Shown here piece by piece: positions 25,978 through 34,442 of a stretch of DNA of 64,000 nt (positions are counted from its first letter, which is position 1; each line of letters opens with the position of its first letter). The stretch spans positions 124,001 to 188,000 of the forward strand of contig CALSSW010000005.1 of the NCBI GenBank assembly GCA_943789105.1. The letters are read 5' to 3'. The notes under the pieces were generated by a model that saw only the letters and a program-made list of their open reading frames with translations, ran no database searches and was not told where the DNA came from. A program made the position numbers and the translations under genes. This stretch comes from an uncultured Ulvibacter sp. (lineage in GTDB: Bacteria; Bacteroidota; Bacteroidia; Flavobacteriales; Flavobacteriaceae).

Positions 25978-28845
25978 ATGAAAAAAATTACGCTACTGCT
26001 ATTTATGCTATCCTTTACTTGGTTTAGCTTTGCACAAGTTGGTCTTAACACCATTACTCCAGACGCCTCATCTGCACTAGATATAGAATCTACAACAGGA
26101 GGTATTTTAATTCCTAGACTTTCAGAGTCTCAGCGTGATGCCATTGCATTGCCTGCCACAGGACTCATGATTTATCAAACAGATAAGAACCCTGGTTTTT
26201 ATTTTTATAGCGGTACTTCCTGGACAAAGATTAATGGCGCAACAGGCCCACAAGGTGTATTTGGTGGCGCTTCATTTGAGTATAAATATGGTGGTATAGG
26301 GCCACTTTTATCTGATGTTGATAATGGACTTGTAAGGTTTTTAGACAGTGATACTCAAAACTCAGCAATCCAGCTTCAGTTTTCTGAATTAGACATAAAT
26401 GGGAGCAGTGTTTTTAGCTTTATTGAGATGCTTAGCCAGACACAATCAACTACAAAAGGTGTGGTAAGGCTTGTTGATAAGTTAGATTCTTCCAAAAATT
26501 TACAATTTAAAATAACCAATATTGATTTTACAAATGCTACTGGTTCTTCAGCACCGGGGTATTTTATATTCGATGTTGAAAATGTAGCCTCATCTTCCTC
26601 CAATCCATTTAGTGATTTTGCATCATATACTCCTGTAGTTATGACCTACTCTATATCTGGATCTGACGGATTGCAGGGCCCTCAGGGCCCTCAGGGTTCA
26701 CAAGGAGACCAAGGTATCCAAGGCGAGCAAGGTCCAGAGGGACTGCAAGGAATACAAGGTAATCAAGGAGAGCAAGGAATTCAAGGCCCAATTGGTTTAA
26801 CAGGTCTTACAGGCCCATCAGGGCAAGATGGTGCCAATGGTATAAATGGAGTAGACGGCGCTCAAGGACAAACTGGAGCTACAGGCCCACAGGGTCCTCA
26901 AGGAGAGCAGGGTATACAGGGTATTCAAGGCCCAATTGGTTTAACCGGTGTAACTGGTCCATCAGGGCAAGATGGTGCCAATGGTATAGATGGAGGAGAT
27001 GGTCCTCAAGGACAAACCGGTGCTACAGGCCCGCAAGGTCCACAAGGAGAGCAGGGTATACAAGGTATTCAAGGCCCAATTGGTTTAACAGGTGTAACCG
27101 GCCCATCAGGGCAAGATGGAGCCAATGGTATAGATGGAGTAGATGGCGCTCAAGGACAAACTGGAGCCACAGGCCCGCAGGGTATACAGGGTGAGCAGGG
27201 TATACAGGGTGCTCAAGGCCCAATTGGTTTAACAGGTGTAACCGGCCCATCAGGGCAAGATGGAGCCGATGGTATAGATGGAGTAGATGGCGAAGATGGC
27301 GCTCAAGGCCCTACTGGAACCACAGGCCCACAAGGTGCTCAAGGAGAGCAAGGGATACAGGGCCCAATTGGTTTAACAGGTCCAGCAGGGCAGGATGGTG
27401 CCGATGGTATAGATGGTATAGATGGAGCTCAGGGTCCTACAGGCCCCACAGGCCTGCAGGGTCCTCAAGGAATTGTTGGACCAGATGGCCAGTCTGCATA
27501 TCAAATTTGGCTGTCGCGTGGTAATACAGGAACTGAGGCAGACTTTATTGCATCATTAACAGGTCCTACTGGAGCCACCGGCCCGCAGGGTGCTCAAGGA
27601 GAGCAGGGAGTTCAAGGCCCAATTGGTGTAACCGGTCCATCAGGGCAAGATGGAGCCAATGGTATAGATGGAGTAGATGGCGCTCAAGGACAAACTGGAG
27701 CTACAGGCCCACAGGGTTCTCAGGGTGAGCAAGGAGTTCAAGGCCCAATTGGATTAACAGGTTTAACCGGCCCACAGGGTGATCAAGGTGAAGATTCTAC
27801 TGTTCCAGGACCATCTGGTCCTCAAGGCGAAACTGGTCCAGCAGGTGCTACAGGAGTGGCAGGCCCAACGGGTCCTCCAGGATCACAAGGTGCTCCTGGT
27901 AATGATGGTATTGATGGGGAAAATGGAGAAGATGGTCTTTCTGCCTATGAAATTTGGATTAATGCCGGAAATACGGGCAGTGAAGCAGATTTTTTAGCAT
28001 CGCTTACTGGTCCTGCAGGTGCAGACGGAGTTGATGGAAGTTTTCCAGTTGCAAACAATCAGGGAGACATGTTGTATTGGGATGGTAATGAATGGGCATT
28101 AATTGAGAATGGACAAACAGGAAATATATTATATTTTTGTGATGGAGTTCCAAAGTGGGGCCCTTGTGATGGTGGAGAAGACCCTGCAGACCCTGCAGAC
28201 CCACAAATAGAAAGTGAAAGTGCGCTTGCATATGAACCAAATAACTTTGTGCGTTTTAATAACATTCCACAATACGATAACTTGAGTTCTATTACTGTCG
28301 AATTTTGGGTCTTTAAAAATAACCACCAGGATGAACATATTATTGGTACAGAGTATTATGATACAGGATGGAGTGTAAATGGCCAAACTAATAACAGTAT
28401 AGCAAAATTGGGAGGGCTTAGCGTACCCAACAGTTCTGAGGTTTTTATACCCCTTGGAGAGTGGGTTCACATTGTGCTTCAATATGACGGCTCATTGTCT
28501 GAAAATAATATAAAATTCTTTATTAATGGTGAAATCAAATATCAAGAATCTGGATTCCCAGATGAAATAGGAGATGGAGGAAGTATTGCGATTAATAGAC
28601 ATTCATGGAATGGTGGCGTTTCATCAAGACTCTCAGGTAAATTAGATGAAGTTAGGATTTCAAACATTGCTCGTTACTCTGAAAACTTTACACCATCAAC
28701 TAATCAACTCCAAAATGATAATAATACATTGTTACTTTTAAACTTTGAGACAACTTCAAGTTCTTCAAACCAAGTTATTGATTCATCTGATTTTCAAAAT
28801 CATGGTAATGTGACCGGTGAAATAAGTTACACACCTAGAAATTAA
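25978..28845 (+). CDS. Collagen-like repeat surface protein with LamG-like end
   Basis: A 955-residue exported protein. Signal peptide (1-20, ending SFA), N-terminal module shared with the protein at 23939 (21-85), an unassigned region (about 95-228), then a Gly-X-Y tract (about 230-686) with GPQGPQGEQG, GPIGLTG and DGANGIDG units. The tract is broken twice by SAY(Q/E)IW...GNTG(T/S)EADFLASLTG (about 506 and 655). After a linker (NQGDMLYWDGNEW) and Asp/Pro repeats, about 745-955 looks like a concanavalin/LamG-type lectin domain (SITVEFWVFKN, GEWVHIVLQYDG, GKLDEVRISNIARY). No sorting domain is evident. Likely a fibrous adhesin; ligand unknown. Confidence 0.88.
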   Translation: MKKITLLLFMLSFTWFSFAQVGLNTITPDASSALDIESTTGGILIPRLSESQRDAIALPATGLMIYQTDKNPGFYFYSGTSWTKINGATGPQGVFGGASFEYKYGGIGPLLSDVDNGLVRFLDSDTQNSAIQLQFSELDINGSSVFSFIEMLSQTQSTTKGVVRLVDKLDSSKNLQFKITNIDFTNATGSSAPGYFIFDVENVASSSSNPFSDFASYTPVVMTYSISGSDGLQGPQGPQGSQGDQGIQGEQGPEGLQGIQGNQGEQGIQGPIGLTGLTGPSGQDGANGINGVDGAQGQTGATGPQGPQGEQGIQGIQGPIGLTGVTGPSGQDGANGIDGGDGPQGQTGATGPQGPQGEQGIQGIQGPIGLTGVTGPSGQDGANGIDGVDGAQGQTGATGPQGIQGEQGIQGAQGPIGLTGVTGPSGQDGADGIDGVDGEDGAQGPTGTTGPQGAQGEQGIQGPIGLTGPAGQDGADGIDGIDGAQGPTGPTGLQGPQGIVGPDGQSAYQIWLSRGNTGTEADFIASLTGPTGATGPQGAQGEQGVQGPIGVTGPSGQDGANGIDGVDGAQGQTGATGPQGSQGEQGVQGPIGLTGLTGPQGDQGEDSTVPGPSGPQGETGPAGATGVAGPTGPPGSQGAPGNDGIDGENGEDGLSAYEIWINAGNTGSEADFLASLTGPAGADGVDGSFPVANNQGDMLYWDGNEWALIENGQTGNILYFCDGVPKWGPCDGGEDPADPADPQIESESALAYEPNNFVRFNNIPQYDNLSSITVEFWVFKNNHQDEHIIGTEYYDTGWSVNGQTNNSIAKLGGLSVPNSSEVFIPLGEWVHIVLQYDGSLSENNIKFFINGEIKYQESGFPDEIGDGGSIAINRHSWNGGVSSRLSGKLDEVRISNIARYSENFTPSTNQLQNDNNTLLLLNFETTSSSSNQVIDSSDFQNHGNVTGEISYTPRN
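26785..27504 (+). repeat. 144-bp tandem repeats in the collagen-like gene
   Basis: The block starting GGCCCAATTGG recurs at 26785, 26929, 27073, 27217 and 27361, exactly 144 bp (48 residues, 16 Gly-X-Y triplets) apart, with few changes; further partial copies start at 27616 and 27742. Such arrays vary in copy number by slippage and are prone to misassembly. Confidence 0.92.
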
Positions 28846-28946
28846 TACTCAGTAAAGTAATAGGATAAGAAAGATATTGTTTTTGTCCCCCGCACAATTC
28901 TTTGTTAAAAACAAGCAGCTCCAGCATTAGCATTACAAATCATCTG

Positions 28947-28954
28947 TATCTTTG
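28947..28954 (+). promoter_or_regulatory. -7 box upstream of the GPx gene
   Basis: TATCTTTG matches TAnnTTTG, 12 bases before the ATG at 28967. No clear -33 TTG at the right spacing. Confidence 0.45.
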
Positions 28955-28966
28955 CAATAAAAAACT

Positions 28967-29500
28967 ATGTTTTCTAAAATATTTTTGGGTTTGCTGCTCA
29001 CATGCACTATAGCCACTGCCCAAAACACTACAGCATCTTTATATGATATACCCCTTACAGATATCTCTGGAGCGCCTCTAGATTTAAGCCAGTTTAAAGG
29101 TAAAAAAATACTGTTTGTTAACGTAGCCTCTAAGTGTGGGTTTACCTTTCAGTATGATGGTTTGCAGGAGCTGTACAAAACCTATAAAGATAAACTTGTG
29201 GTAATAGGGCTGCCTTGCAATCAGTTTGGTGGCCAAGAGCCGGGTACCGCCAAAGAGATAGTTACCTTTTGCAAGGCCAATTATGGGATAGATTTCCCGC
29301 TCACGTCCAAAATTGAGGTCAAAGGGTCCAGCCAACACCCACTTTATAAGTGGCTTACCTCCAAGGCACAAAATGGGGTTATGGATTCTAAAGTGAGGTG
29401 GAATTTCCAGAAATACCTGGTAGATGAGAGCGGCCAGCTTCTAGATTTCTTTTATTCTACCACATCTCCAATGAGTAGTAAGATTATAAAATTATTGTAA
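28967..29500 (+). CDS. Exported glutathione peroxidase-family thiol peroxidase
   Basis: Reduces peroxides, by family rules probably with thioredoxin rather than glutathione. 177 residues with a signal peptide (1-19), peroxidatic C57 in NVASKCGFT, Q90 in NQFGGQEPG, and W145-N146 in RWNFQKYLVD completing the catalytic tetrad. C102 (TFCKANYG) sits where the resolving Cys of thioredoxin-dependent GPx enzymes lies. The signal peptide suggests a periplasmic site. A terminator shared with the convergent XRE gene follows. Confidence 0.92.
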   Translation: MFSKIFLGLLLTCTIATAQNTTASLYDIPLTDISGAPLDLSQFKGKKILFVNVASKCGFTFQYDGLQELYKTYKDKLVVIGLPCNQFGGQEPGTAKEIVTFCKANYGIDFPLTSKIEVKGSSQHPLYKWLTSKAQNGVMDSKVRWNFQKYLVDESGQLLDFFYSTTSPMSSKIIKLL

Positions 29501-29516
29501 TACCATAATCAATATA

Positions 29517-29549
29517 AAAAAAGCCTCATGTACTGCGTGAGGCTTTTTT
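29517..29549. terminator. Bidirectional terminator between GPx and XRE genes
   Basis: AAAAAAGCCTCA pairs with TGAGGCTTTTTT around a 9-base loop, with A and T runs on either side, so it can stop transcription from both convergent genes. Confidence 0.85.
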
Positions 29550-29568
29550 TGTATAAAATAGGTGTTTT

Positions 29569-29781
29569 TTAAGGTAGCTGGAATAAATCTTCCACCCTGC
29601 ACTTAATGGTTTTTGCAATTTTTAAGGCCAATACCGTAGAGGGGATATAAATACCATTTTCTATAGCATTGATACTTTTTCTTGATACCTCTGCCGCCTC
29701 AGAGAGTTCTTGCTGGGTGAGATTGGCAGCTTTTCTAAGCTGCTGCAGGTTGTTTAAAAGTTTTTCATGGTCTTTGCCCAT
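29569..29781 (-). CDS. XRE-family helix-turn-helix regulator
   Basis: A 70-residue protein that is nearly all HTH_3 domain: QQLRKAANLTQQELSEAAEV, then SRKSINAIENGIYIPS and an end VEDLFQLP typical of YgzD-like small regulators. It starts two bases after the stop of the membrane-protein gene upstream, forming a two-gene operon. Regulators of this kind usually repress their own operon; a repeat-rich operator is visible at 30193-30238. Confidence 0.9.
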   Translation of the reverse strand: MGKDHEKLLNNLQQLRKAANLTQQELSEAAEVSRKSINAIENGIYIPSTVLALKIAKTIKCRVEDLFQLP

Positions 29782-29783
29782 GC

Positions 29784-30179
29784 CTACTGTTTTTCAAACT
29801 CCTCAACAGCGCTAGTGAGCTCTTTACCCGTGTTTGGATACAAGTAACCAGCAATAAGGGTTCCTATACCAATAAGCCCCACCAAACAGCCAACACCTTT
29901 AAGTATTGATCCTAAAAAAAATACACCAAGGCAAAAAAGGCCCATGCCCACAAAGGTTGTGATTACTCCGCTTCTTCTATAATCTATGGGTTCCTTTTTT
30001 CTTTCTTCAAAAATAGCCATTAGCTTTTCTATTTTATCTGGGTCATTCAAACTCTTTGAGATCTCTACAGCTGTTTCTCTTTTTTCTTTACCCTCTAAAT
30101 ACTGCCAATAAAATGCAGCTAGTGGAATGATAATTCCTGTTAGCATTCCTAAAACGGGTATAATAATTTCTGCATTCAT
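29784..30179 (-). CDS. Small membrane protein paired with an XRE regulator
   Basis: A 131-residue protein with one N-terminal membrane segment (about 4-25), a charged cytoplasmic middle (about 28-68, EGKEKRETAVEIS, KIEKLMAIFEERK), and two more hydrophobic segments (about 70-90 and 93-113). The form resembles DUF6249-type membrane proteins, but I do not assign a function. It is the first gene of the operon with the XRE regulator and may be the factor whose level the regulator controls. Confidence 0.75.
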   Translation of the reverse strand: MNAEIIIPVLGMLTGIIIPLAAFYWQYLEGKEKRETAVEISKSLNDPDKIEKLMAIFEERKKEPIDYRRSGVITTFVGMGLFCLGVFFLGSILKGVGCLVGLIGIGTLIAGYLYPNTGKELTSAVEEFEKQ

Positions 30180-30192
30180 AGTTATGTATTTA

Positions 30193-30238
30193 AAATGTAA
30201 CGCAAAGGTAACATTTAAAAATGTAACATAAAGGTTAC
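30193..30238 (-). promoter_or_regulatory. Repeat-rich operator/promoter of the XRE operon
   Basis: Two related 17-mers, TGTAACGCAAAGGTAAC (30196-30212) and TGTAACATAAAGGTTAC (30222-30238), 26 bp apart and differing at three bases, give four GTAAC/GTTAC half-sites; the second is a perfect inverted repeat. On the minus strand TACCTTTG (30203-30210) fits the -7 box TAnnTTTG, so it lies within the first site. This suits autorepression by the XRE protein; binding is inferred. Confidence 0.6.
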
Positions 30239-30325
30239 TTCGTAAAAAAATGTATATAGTTTTTAGGGCAGTACTCTTAGCTTTTCAAACCAGAGGTTAG
30301 ATAGGTTTTATTTGAGTTTCTTTAC

Positions 30326-30988
30326 TTAAGAGGCCAAAAGCGCTTTAAGGTCTGTAATGGTTTTGGTAGGATCTTCAGATTTAAAAACATAACTACCCGC
30401 CACTAGTACATCTGCTCCAGCATCTGCAAGTTGTTTGGCGTTTTTACTGGTTACCCCGCCATCAATTTCTATGATGGTACTGGCTCCTTTTCTATTAATT
30501 AATTCTTTTAAAGCAATTACTTTGTCATAGGTGTTTTCTATAAAGCTCTGGCCGCCAAAACCAGGGTTTACGCTCATAAGGCACACAAGGTCTATGTCTT
30601 GTATGGTATCTTCTAGAAGTGATATATTGGTGTGTGGGTTTAAAGCAACACCAGCTTTCATACCTTCAGCTTTTATAGCCTGCAGGGTTCTGTGCAAATG
30701 TGTACAAGCCTCATAGTGTACCGTTAGGATATCTGCACCTAGATTTTTAAAGGTTGAAATATACCTATCTGGATCCACAATCATAAGATGTACATCTATA
30801 GTTTTTGTTGCATGTTTTGCAATATCACGCAATACAGGCATACCAAAAGAAATATTAGGCACAAAAACACCGTCCATGATATCTATATGAAACCAATCTG
30901 CATCACTAGAGTTGATCATCTCAATATCACGTTGTAAGTTGGCAAAATCTGCAGCTAAAACTGATGGGGCTATAAGAGTGTGGCTCAT
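30326..30988 (-). CDS. rpe: Ribulose-phosphate 3-epimerase
   Basis: Interconverts ribulose-5-phosphate and xylulose-5-phosphate in the pentose phosphate pathway. 220-residue TIM barrel with SVLAADFANL, the metal ligands in FHIDIMDGVFVPN (His, Asp), VHLMIVDP, MSVNPGFGGQ and EIDGGV, all as in Rpe. Its ATG overlaps the stop of the upstream BLUF gene by four bases (ATGA). Confidence 0.96.
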   Translation of the reverse strand: MSHTLIAPSVLAADFANLQRDIEMINSSDADWFHIDIMDGVFVPNISFGMPVLRDIAKHATKTIDVHLMIVDPDRYISTFKNLGADILTVHYEACTHLHRTLQAIKAEGMKAGVALNPHTNISLLEDTIQDIDLVCLMSVNPGFGGQSFIENTYDKVIALKELINRKGASTIIEIDGGVTSKNAKQLADAGADVLVAGSYVFKSEDPTKTITDLKALLAS

Positions 30989-31386
30989 GGTAGAAGTAAA
31001 AATGGTTGTATTAAACGTTGAATTTTTTCTGAGGTACTAACTTTATTTTCTTTTAAATAGGCGTCTATGGTAGCCAATTGCTCTGCAGTACGAACAATAT
31101 TAAAGTCTGTACTATAGTTAGAAAATAAAGCTTTTTGTTTGGGTCTATTGATAATCTCAAAAATAGAATGATGCCTTGGGTCGTTTTTTATTTTATTCTC
31201 ATACAGTGGCATGATGATATCTTTATCTCCCTCTAAAACCTGGAAAAAATTACCAAGCTCATATAGTAATATACCTGTTACATTTCTAAGGCTATTATTG
31301 GTATAGGTTTTATTGTATATTCCCTCCAGAGCTTCTTTTTCAAGACCCTCAGCGGCTTTACTGGAATAACAAATGGTATGAATCAT
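30985..31386 (-). CDS. BLUF-domain blue-light sensor
   Basis: Flavin-based blue-light photoreceptor domain of 133 residues, with almost nothing beyond the domain. The key residues align with AppA: Y7 (ICYSSKA), N31 (TNNSLRNVTGIL) and Q49 (FFQVLEGD), at the same 24 and 42 spacing as AppA Y21/N45/Q63. The semi-conserved Trp is replaced (FSNYSTDF). No fused output domain, so it must signal by protein contact. It is translationally coupled to rpe. Confidence 0.9.
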   Translation of the reverse strand: MIHTICYSSKAAEGLEKEALEGIYNKTYTNNSLRNVTGILLYELGNFFQVLEGDKDIIMPLYENKIKNDPRHHSIFEIINRPKQKALFSNYSTDFNIVRTAEQLATIDAYLKENKVSTSEKIQRLIQPFLLLP

Positions 31387-31530
31387 CTTGTGGGCTTTTA
31401 ATATACTTACAAGTTCATAAAGGTAAGAAAAAAACCTGCTTTGTTGGCCAGGTATTTATCTATCTGTCAATAAATCAATAATTCACTGATTTAATCTTAG
31501 GTTATTACCTGTTAATGAGTATGTTGGACA

Positions 31531-31567
31531 AAAAAAAGCGCCTTTGGTATACCAAAGGCGCTTTGCT
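31531..31567 (-). terminator. Intrinsic terminator after pnp
   Basis: A 30-base perfect palindrome (31535-31564) with arms AAAGCGCCTTTGG and CCAAAGGCGCTTT; on the minus strand it ends in seven T. It lies 24 bases after the pnp stop. Confidence 0.85.
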
Positions 31568-31590
31568 ATTTAATAAAAGAAAAACTTGTA

Positions 31591-33804
31591 TTAGTCTCTT
31601 TTTCTTCTGTCATCTCTTCTTGGAGGACGACGATCATTGTTACGTTCTCTAGGAGCTGGTGCTACGTAACCTTCTGGCTTTTCCATAAGGGCCTTACGAG
31701 ACACTTTCTCTTTTCTAGTACGTTTGTCAAGACCAAAGTACTTCACATCAAATACATCACCCATGTTTACCACATCGCTAACGTTTTCTGTACGTTCCCA
31801 AGCTAGCTCAGATACGTGTAATAATACTTCGTTTCCTGGTGCTTCCATATATTCAACAACAGCACCAAAATCTAACATTTTGATTACTTTCACCTCATAC
31901 ACAGAACCTACTGTAGGCTTAAAGGTAATAGAGTCAATCTTGGCCAGTACTGCGTCAATTCCTTCTTGCCCTGTTCCTAGGATTTCAACAATTCCCTCTT
32001 CTGTAACTGGATCTTCATTAATAACAATGGTAGTACCCGTTTCTTTTTGAAGTTCTTGAATTACTTTTCCTCCTGGTCCTATCAGTGCGCCAATAAATTC
32101 ATTAGCGATACGAACACCTACCATTTTTGGAGCGTATTCTTTCACGTCTTCTCTTGGAGTTGCAATTGCATCCGTTAATTTTCCTAGGATATGAATACGT
32201 CCATCTCTTGCTTGCTTTAATGCTGCAACTAGAATTTCATAGCTCAATCCTTTTACTTTAATATCCATCTGGCAAGCTGTAATTCCATCTGCCGTTCCAG
32301 TTACTTTAAAGTCCATATCTCCTAGGTGATCCTCATCACCAAGAATATCAGAAAGTACTGCATATTTTCCAGTATCTGCATCAGAGATAAGTCCCATTGC
32401 AATACCAGAAACTGGTTTTTTCATTTGGATACCTGCATCCATCATTGCCATTGTTCCAGCACATACTGTTGCCATAGATGAAGAACCGTTAGATTCTAAT
32501 ACCTCAGACACTACACGTACTGTGTAAGGACAATCATCAGGAATCATTCCTTTTAAACCACGCTGTGCAAGGTTACCATGTCCAACTTCTCTACGAGAGG
32601 TTCCACGAATAGGTCTTGCTTCACCTGTACAAAAAGGAGGGAAGTTATAATGTAGGTAGAAGCTTTCTTCTCCCTCGTAAGATGGCATATCAATTTTGTT
32701 GGCATCTCTAGAAGTTCCTAAAGTTACTGTAGCAAGTGCCTGTGTTTCTCCACGGGTAAAAACTGCAGATCCGTGTACAGAAGGCAAGTAATCAATCTCA
32801 CACCATATATCACGTATTTCATCAGTCTTACGACCATCTAAACGCAATCCTTCGTTTACAGTTAGATCACGAACAGCTGCTTTTTCAGCCTTGCGGTAGT
32901 AGTCAGAAACCAAATCGCCAAACTCTTCCATTTCTTCTTCAGTGAAAGAAGCTTTTACTTCTTCCTTAATTTCTGCAAATGCAGCGCTACGTTCTTTTTT
33001 AGTAGATCCAGCTTTAGCCACTGCATATACTTTGTCATACGCCATATCATGAACTCTTTTTACAAGATCTTCGTTGTCTGGCTCTTCTTCGTAATCACGT
33101 ACTTCTTTTCTTCCGAAAGCGTCAGCTAAACGGTGTTGTGCAGCAATTTGAACTTTAATAGCCTCATGTGCAAACTTAATAGCCTCGATCATTTCTTCTT
33201 CAGAAATCTCATCCATTTCACCTTCTACCATCATCACAGAATCTGCAGAAGCTCCAATCATCATATCGATGTCAGACTCTTCTAATTGTGCTCTTGTAGG
33301 GTTTATAACAAACTCACCATTGATACGTCCCACTCTAGCCTCAGAGATAGCACATTCAAAAGGGAAATCTGATAGTTGGATTGCTGCAGATGCAGCAAGT
33401 CCTGCCATTGCATCTGGCATAACATCATCGTCATGAGACATTAACTGTATCATCACCTGTGTTTCTGCGCTGTAGTTCTTTGGAAATAATGGGCGTAATA
33501 CACGATCCACTAAACGCATCGTTAGTACTTCACCATCACTTGGGCGTGCTTCTCTTTTGAAAAATCCACCAGGATAACGTCCTGCAGCTGCAAACTTCTC
33601 TCTGTAATCAACCGTTAGGGGTAAAAAAGGTAGATCTTTTTGCTCGTAGTTTGAAACTACGGTACAAAGCATCATACATTTTCCAGACTGTACCACGACA
33701 GATCCGTGTGCTTGTTTTGCTAATTTTCCGGTTTCGATAGTAATCTCTCTACCATCACCAAGGTCAATGACCTCTTTAAATACTTTAGGTATCATATTTT
33801 TCAT
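31591..33804 (-). CDS. pnp: Polyribonucleotide nucleotidyltransferase (PNPase)
   Basis: Phosphorolytic 3'-5' exoribonuclease. 737 residues: two RNase PH-like domains (about 10-230 and 330-545, with [12 protein letters not shown] and the second-core [18 protein letters not shown]), a KH domain (about 575-635, [16 protein letters not shown]), an S1 domain (about 645-712) and an Arg/Asp-rich tail. The start at 33804 or the ATG at 33795 (MIPKVFKEV) are both possible; the latter is closer to the usual family start. It follows rpsO, as in many bacteria, but with a terminator between. Confidence 0.96.
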   Translation of the reverse strand: MKNMIPKVFKEVIDLGDGREITIETGKLAKQAHGSVVVQSGKCMMLCTVVSNYEQKDLPFLPLTVDYREKFAAAGRYPGGFFKREARPSDGEVLTMRLVDRVLRPLFPKNYSAETQVMIQLMSHDDDVMPDAMAGLAASAAIQLSDFPFECAISEARVGRINGEFVINPTRAQLEESDIDMMIGASADSVMMVEGEMDEISEEEMIEAIKFAHEAIKVQIAAQHRLADAFGRKEVRDYEEEPDNEDLVKRVHDMAYDKVYAVAKAGSTKKERSAAFAEIKEEVKASFTEEEMEEFGDLVSDYYRKAEKAAVRDLTVNEGLRLDGRKTDEIRDIWCEIDYLPSVHGSAVFTRGETQALATVTLGTSRDANKIDMPSYEGEESFYLHYNFPPFCTGEARPIRGTSRREVGHGNLAQRGLKGMIPDDCPYTVRVVSEVLESNGSSSMATVCAGTMAMMDAGIQMKKPVSGIAMGLISDADTGKYAVLSDILGDEDHLGDMDFKVTGTADGITACQMDIKVKGLSYEILVAALKQARDGRIHILGKLTDAIATPREDVKEYAPKMVGVRIANEFIGALIGPGGKVIQELQKETGTTIVINEDPVTEEGIVEILGTGQEGIDAVLAKIDSITFKPTVGSVYEVKVIKMLDFGAVVEYMEAPGNEVLLHVSELAWERTENVSDVVNMGDVFDVKYFGLDKRTRKEKVSRKALMEKPEGYVAPAPRERNNDRRPPRRDDRRKRD

Positions 33805-33840
33805 TTATGATGCGCACCTACGCATCGTTAATTTGGTCAA

Positions 33841-33857
33841 GGTTTGATTTTCAAACC
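33841..33857. repeat. Hairpin in the pnp leader
   Basis: GGTTTGA and TCAAACC form a 7-bp stem with a TTT loop, 37 bases before the pnp start. E. coli pnp is autoregulated by a leader hairpin; a similar role here is only a guess. Confidence 0.35.
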
Positions 33858-33930
33858 AAGTGTTGTTGTGTTGTGTGTGGTTTGACCAATGAAAAACTAA
33901 AGGGTAGCCTTTTCAGTACTTAAATTTAAT

Positions 33931-33960
33931 AAAAAAGTAAGGGGCTCACTGAGCCCCTAG
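33931..33960 (-). terminator. Intrinsic terminator after rpsO
   Basis: AGGGGCTC (33940-33947) and GAGCCCCT (33951-33958) make an 8-bp GC-rich stem with loop ACT; on the minus strand it runs into a T tract. It lies just after the rpsO stop. Confidence 0.8.
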
Positions 33961-33966
33961 TATGGA

Positions 33967-34236
33967 TTATTTACGTAATCCTAATTCTTTTACAATTGCT
34001 CTGTAACGTAAAATGTCTTTTTTCATTAGATAGTCTAATAAAGAACGACGCTTACCTACTAGTTTCACTAGAGAACGTTCTGTGTTGTAATCTTTGTGAT
34101 TTGCTTTCAAGTGCCCCGTAAGGTGCTCAATTCTGTAGGTAAATAATGCAATTTGACCTTCTGTGTTACCAGTGTCTGTCGCAGATTTTCCGTGTTTTGC
34201 GAAAATCTCTTGTTTTTCTTTTGGATCTAAATACAT
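33967..34236 (-). CDS. rpsO: 30S ribosomal protein S15
   Basis: Primary 16S rRNA binding protein of the small subunit platform. The ATG at 34236 gives 89 residues starting MYLDPKEKQEIF, the family's normal length; the longer open frame to 34296 adds residues without family support. Motifs TGNTEGQIALFTYRI, HLTGHLKANHKDYNTER and LVGKRRSLLDYL are those of S15. Confidence 0.96.
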   Translation of the reverse strand: MYLDPKEKQEIFAKHGKSATDTGNTEGQIALFTYRIEHLTGHLKANHKDYNTERSLVKLVGKRRSLLDYLMKKDILRYRAIVKELGLRK

Positions 34237-34293
34237 GCTAATATTTTTGTAAATGATTTTTATGTATGAATTATGTCTATCATAATTCGGGTG

Positions 34294-34301
34294 CAAAAAT
34301 A
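34294..34301 (-). promoter_or_regulatory. -7 box of the rpsO promoter
   Basis: The minus strand reads TATTTTTG (TAnnTTTG) followed by CACCCG, 57 bases before the rpsO ATG. No clear -33 TTG. Confidence 0.45.
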
Positions 34302-34442
34302 GTAAAATTCAATGATATGGCATTGTTTGATGGCATATTATTTAAAAAACTTGAGACCTTACTTTTTTCAATACTCTTTCAATAACTCAACAGAGTTTTG
34401 AATATAGTATTGCTACCTCTTAAAGACTGACCTAGAATTTTC

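Noticed and set aside
27023-27250. Open frames inside the collagen-like gene on both strands
   Set aside because: They only reflect the periodic Gly-X-Y coding pattern read in other frames.
26700-27800. CRISPR-like array
   Set aside because: The regular repeats are coding, 144 bp long and without spacers of unique sequence; no cas genes are nearby.
33967-34296. 109-residue form of S15
   Set aside because: The extra 20 residues lie between the -7 box and the normal S15 start and are leader sequence.
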